Assembly (NCBI RefSeq): GCF_900103165.1
Contig: NZ_FNKY01000001.1
Span: forward strand, 62,001-126,000
Origin: Nitrosospira multiformis
Lineage (GTDB): Bacteria; Pseudomonadota; Gammaproteobacteria; Burkholderiales; Nitrosomonadaceae
Length of the DNA stretch: 64,000 nt
Reading direction: 5' to 3'
The translations under genes were made by a program, and so were the position numbers. The notes beneath the pieces are model-generated. The model worked only from the letters and a program-made list of their open reading frames with translations. It was not told where the DNA came from and did not search any database. This document shows positions 63,520 through 64,000 of the stretch, piece after piece. Within the stretch, counting starts at the first letter, position 1. Each line of letters opens with the position of its first letter.

Positions 63520-64000
63520 TCAACCGATCGCTGCAACACTTTTAGCAAGTTTAACGCTTGGTGTTATAAATCCTAGCATTTTTCTTGGCCGTGTATTGAG
63601 CCTTAAAGCAATCGCATCCAGATCTTGTTGACTGTATCCGCATAAGTCGGTGCCTCTCGGAAAGTACTGGCGAAGCAGGCCGTTGGTATTTTCGTTTGTT
63701 CCCCGTTGCCATGGACTTCGCGGGTCGCAAAAATACATCTCCACATCGGTCGCAATCGTGAATTTCTTGTGCTGAGCCAGTTCACTGCCTCGATCCCATG
63801 TCAGGGAAGACATGACCCCCTCGGGCAGTTGTTTCACTTGCCGTACCAAAGCACCGACCACGCTTGCCGTATCCTTGCCCCCAACCTGGACAAGCATTAC
63901 GAATCGGGAGCTCCGCTCGACCAAGGTGGCAATGTGACTATTTTTCGATCCCGACATCAGATCGCCTTCCCAATGGCCTGGAATAGACCGGTCTTCAACT
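63520..64000 (-). CDS. IS30-family transposase, C-terminal part (cut by window edge)
   Basis: 160 codons visible; the frame continues past the right edge, reading PGHWEGDLMSGSKNSHIATL upstream of an internal methionine. LTWDRGSELAQHKKF and NENTNGLLRQYFPRG give the last two DDE residues. It is a different IS30-family member from the one at 11408 (about half of residues shared by eye). No frameshift in the visible part. Confidence 0.9.
   Translation of the reverse strand, partial: VEDRSIPGHWEGDLMSGSKNSHIATLVERSSRFVMLVQVGGKDTASVVGALVRQVKQLPEGVMSSLTWDRGSELAQHKKFTIATDVEMYFCDPRSPWQRGTNENTNGLLRQYFPRGTDLCGYSQQDLDAIALRLNTRPRKMLGFITPSVKLAKSVAAIG

Overview
The window looks like chromosome of a betaproteobacterial ammonia oxidiser (Nitrosomonadaceae, more Nitrosospira-like than Nitrosomonas-like). 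The inference rests on a cytochrome P460/c'-beta family protein, a two-domain multicopper oxidase, a bicarbonate transporter with its own PII partner, several betaproteobacterial housekeeping neighbourhoods (queA-tgt-yajC-secD-secF, nadK-recN beside hrcA, darP/pmbA) and a family of dispersed short dyad repeats. No ammonia monooxygenase or hydroxylamine oxidoreductase gene is present here, so the assignment is an inference. There is one tRNA (Leu, CAA), no rRNA and no CRISPR array.

Layout. 1-3.1 kb: a cut-off periplasmic DUF4198-like gene, a two-domain multicopper oxidase, and an iron unit hemP-bfd-bfr behind a Fur-box-like site. 4-23 kb: a surface-polysaccharide region with an ABC exporter pair (wzm/wzt type), three methyltransferases, two DegT-type aminotransferases, a WbqC protein, four multi- or single-domain glycosyltransferase genes and two SDR proteins. 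It has been reworked by mobile DNA: an intact IS30 element with 3-bp target duplications, two degenerate IS481-like remnants in opposite orientation around a methyltransferase, and a truncated paralogue of a glycosyltransferase gene. 23-31.6 kb: arfB, a response-regulator/histidine-kinase pair, a MITE-like palindrome, a carboxylesterase, a Tat-exported transglutaminase-like protein, darP, pmbA and an RpfE-type protein. 32-36 kb: a LuxR-type regulator without a luxI, xth, folE and an unassigned ferritin-like di-iron protein.

36-48 kb is a housekeeping block: recN, nadK, hrcA, hemH, dedA, then queA-tgt-yajC-secD-secF on the minus strand and tRNA-Leu. 48.6-55.5 kb holds a small HAD-like protein, an IS3 remnant, and pstS-pstC-pstA-pstB-pstS2 (no phoU) followed by a Fic-like protein lacking the usual catalytic histidine. 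55.9-64 kb holds a GAF/PAS/GGDEF/EAL protein with a degenerate GGDEF motif, sbtA and an SbtB-like PII gene, an IS630-like helix-turn-helix protein, a secreted protein of unknown function, a broken partial copy of sbtA, a cytochrome of the P460/c'-beta family, a 185-bp MITE and a second IS30-family transposase gene cut by the right edge.

How it fits together: the exporter region would build and transport a modified surface glycan; hemP-bfd-bfr and hemH handle iron and haem; sbtA/sbtB would supply bicarbonate for autotrophic growth; pst supplies phosphate; the P460-family cytochrome would bind or process nitrogen oxides. The most noteworthy features are lineage-specific rearrangements (partial gene copies, MITE ends abutting or entering genes) and proteins whose active-site residues depart from their family pattern.
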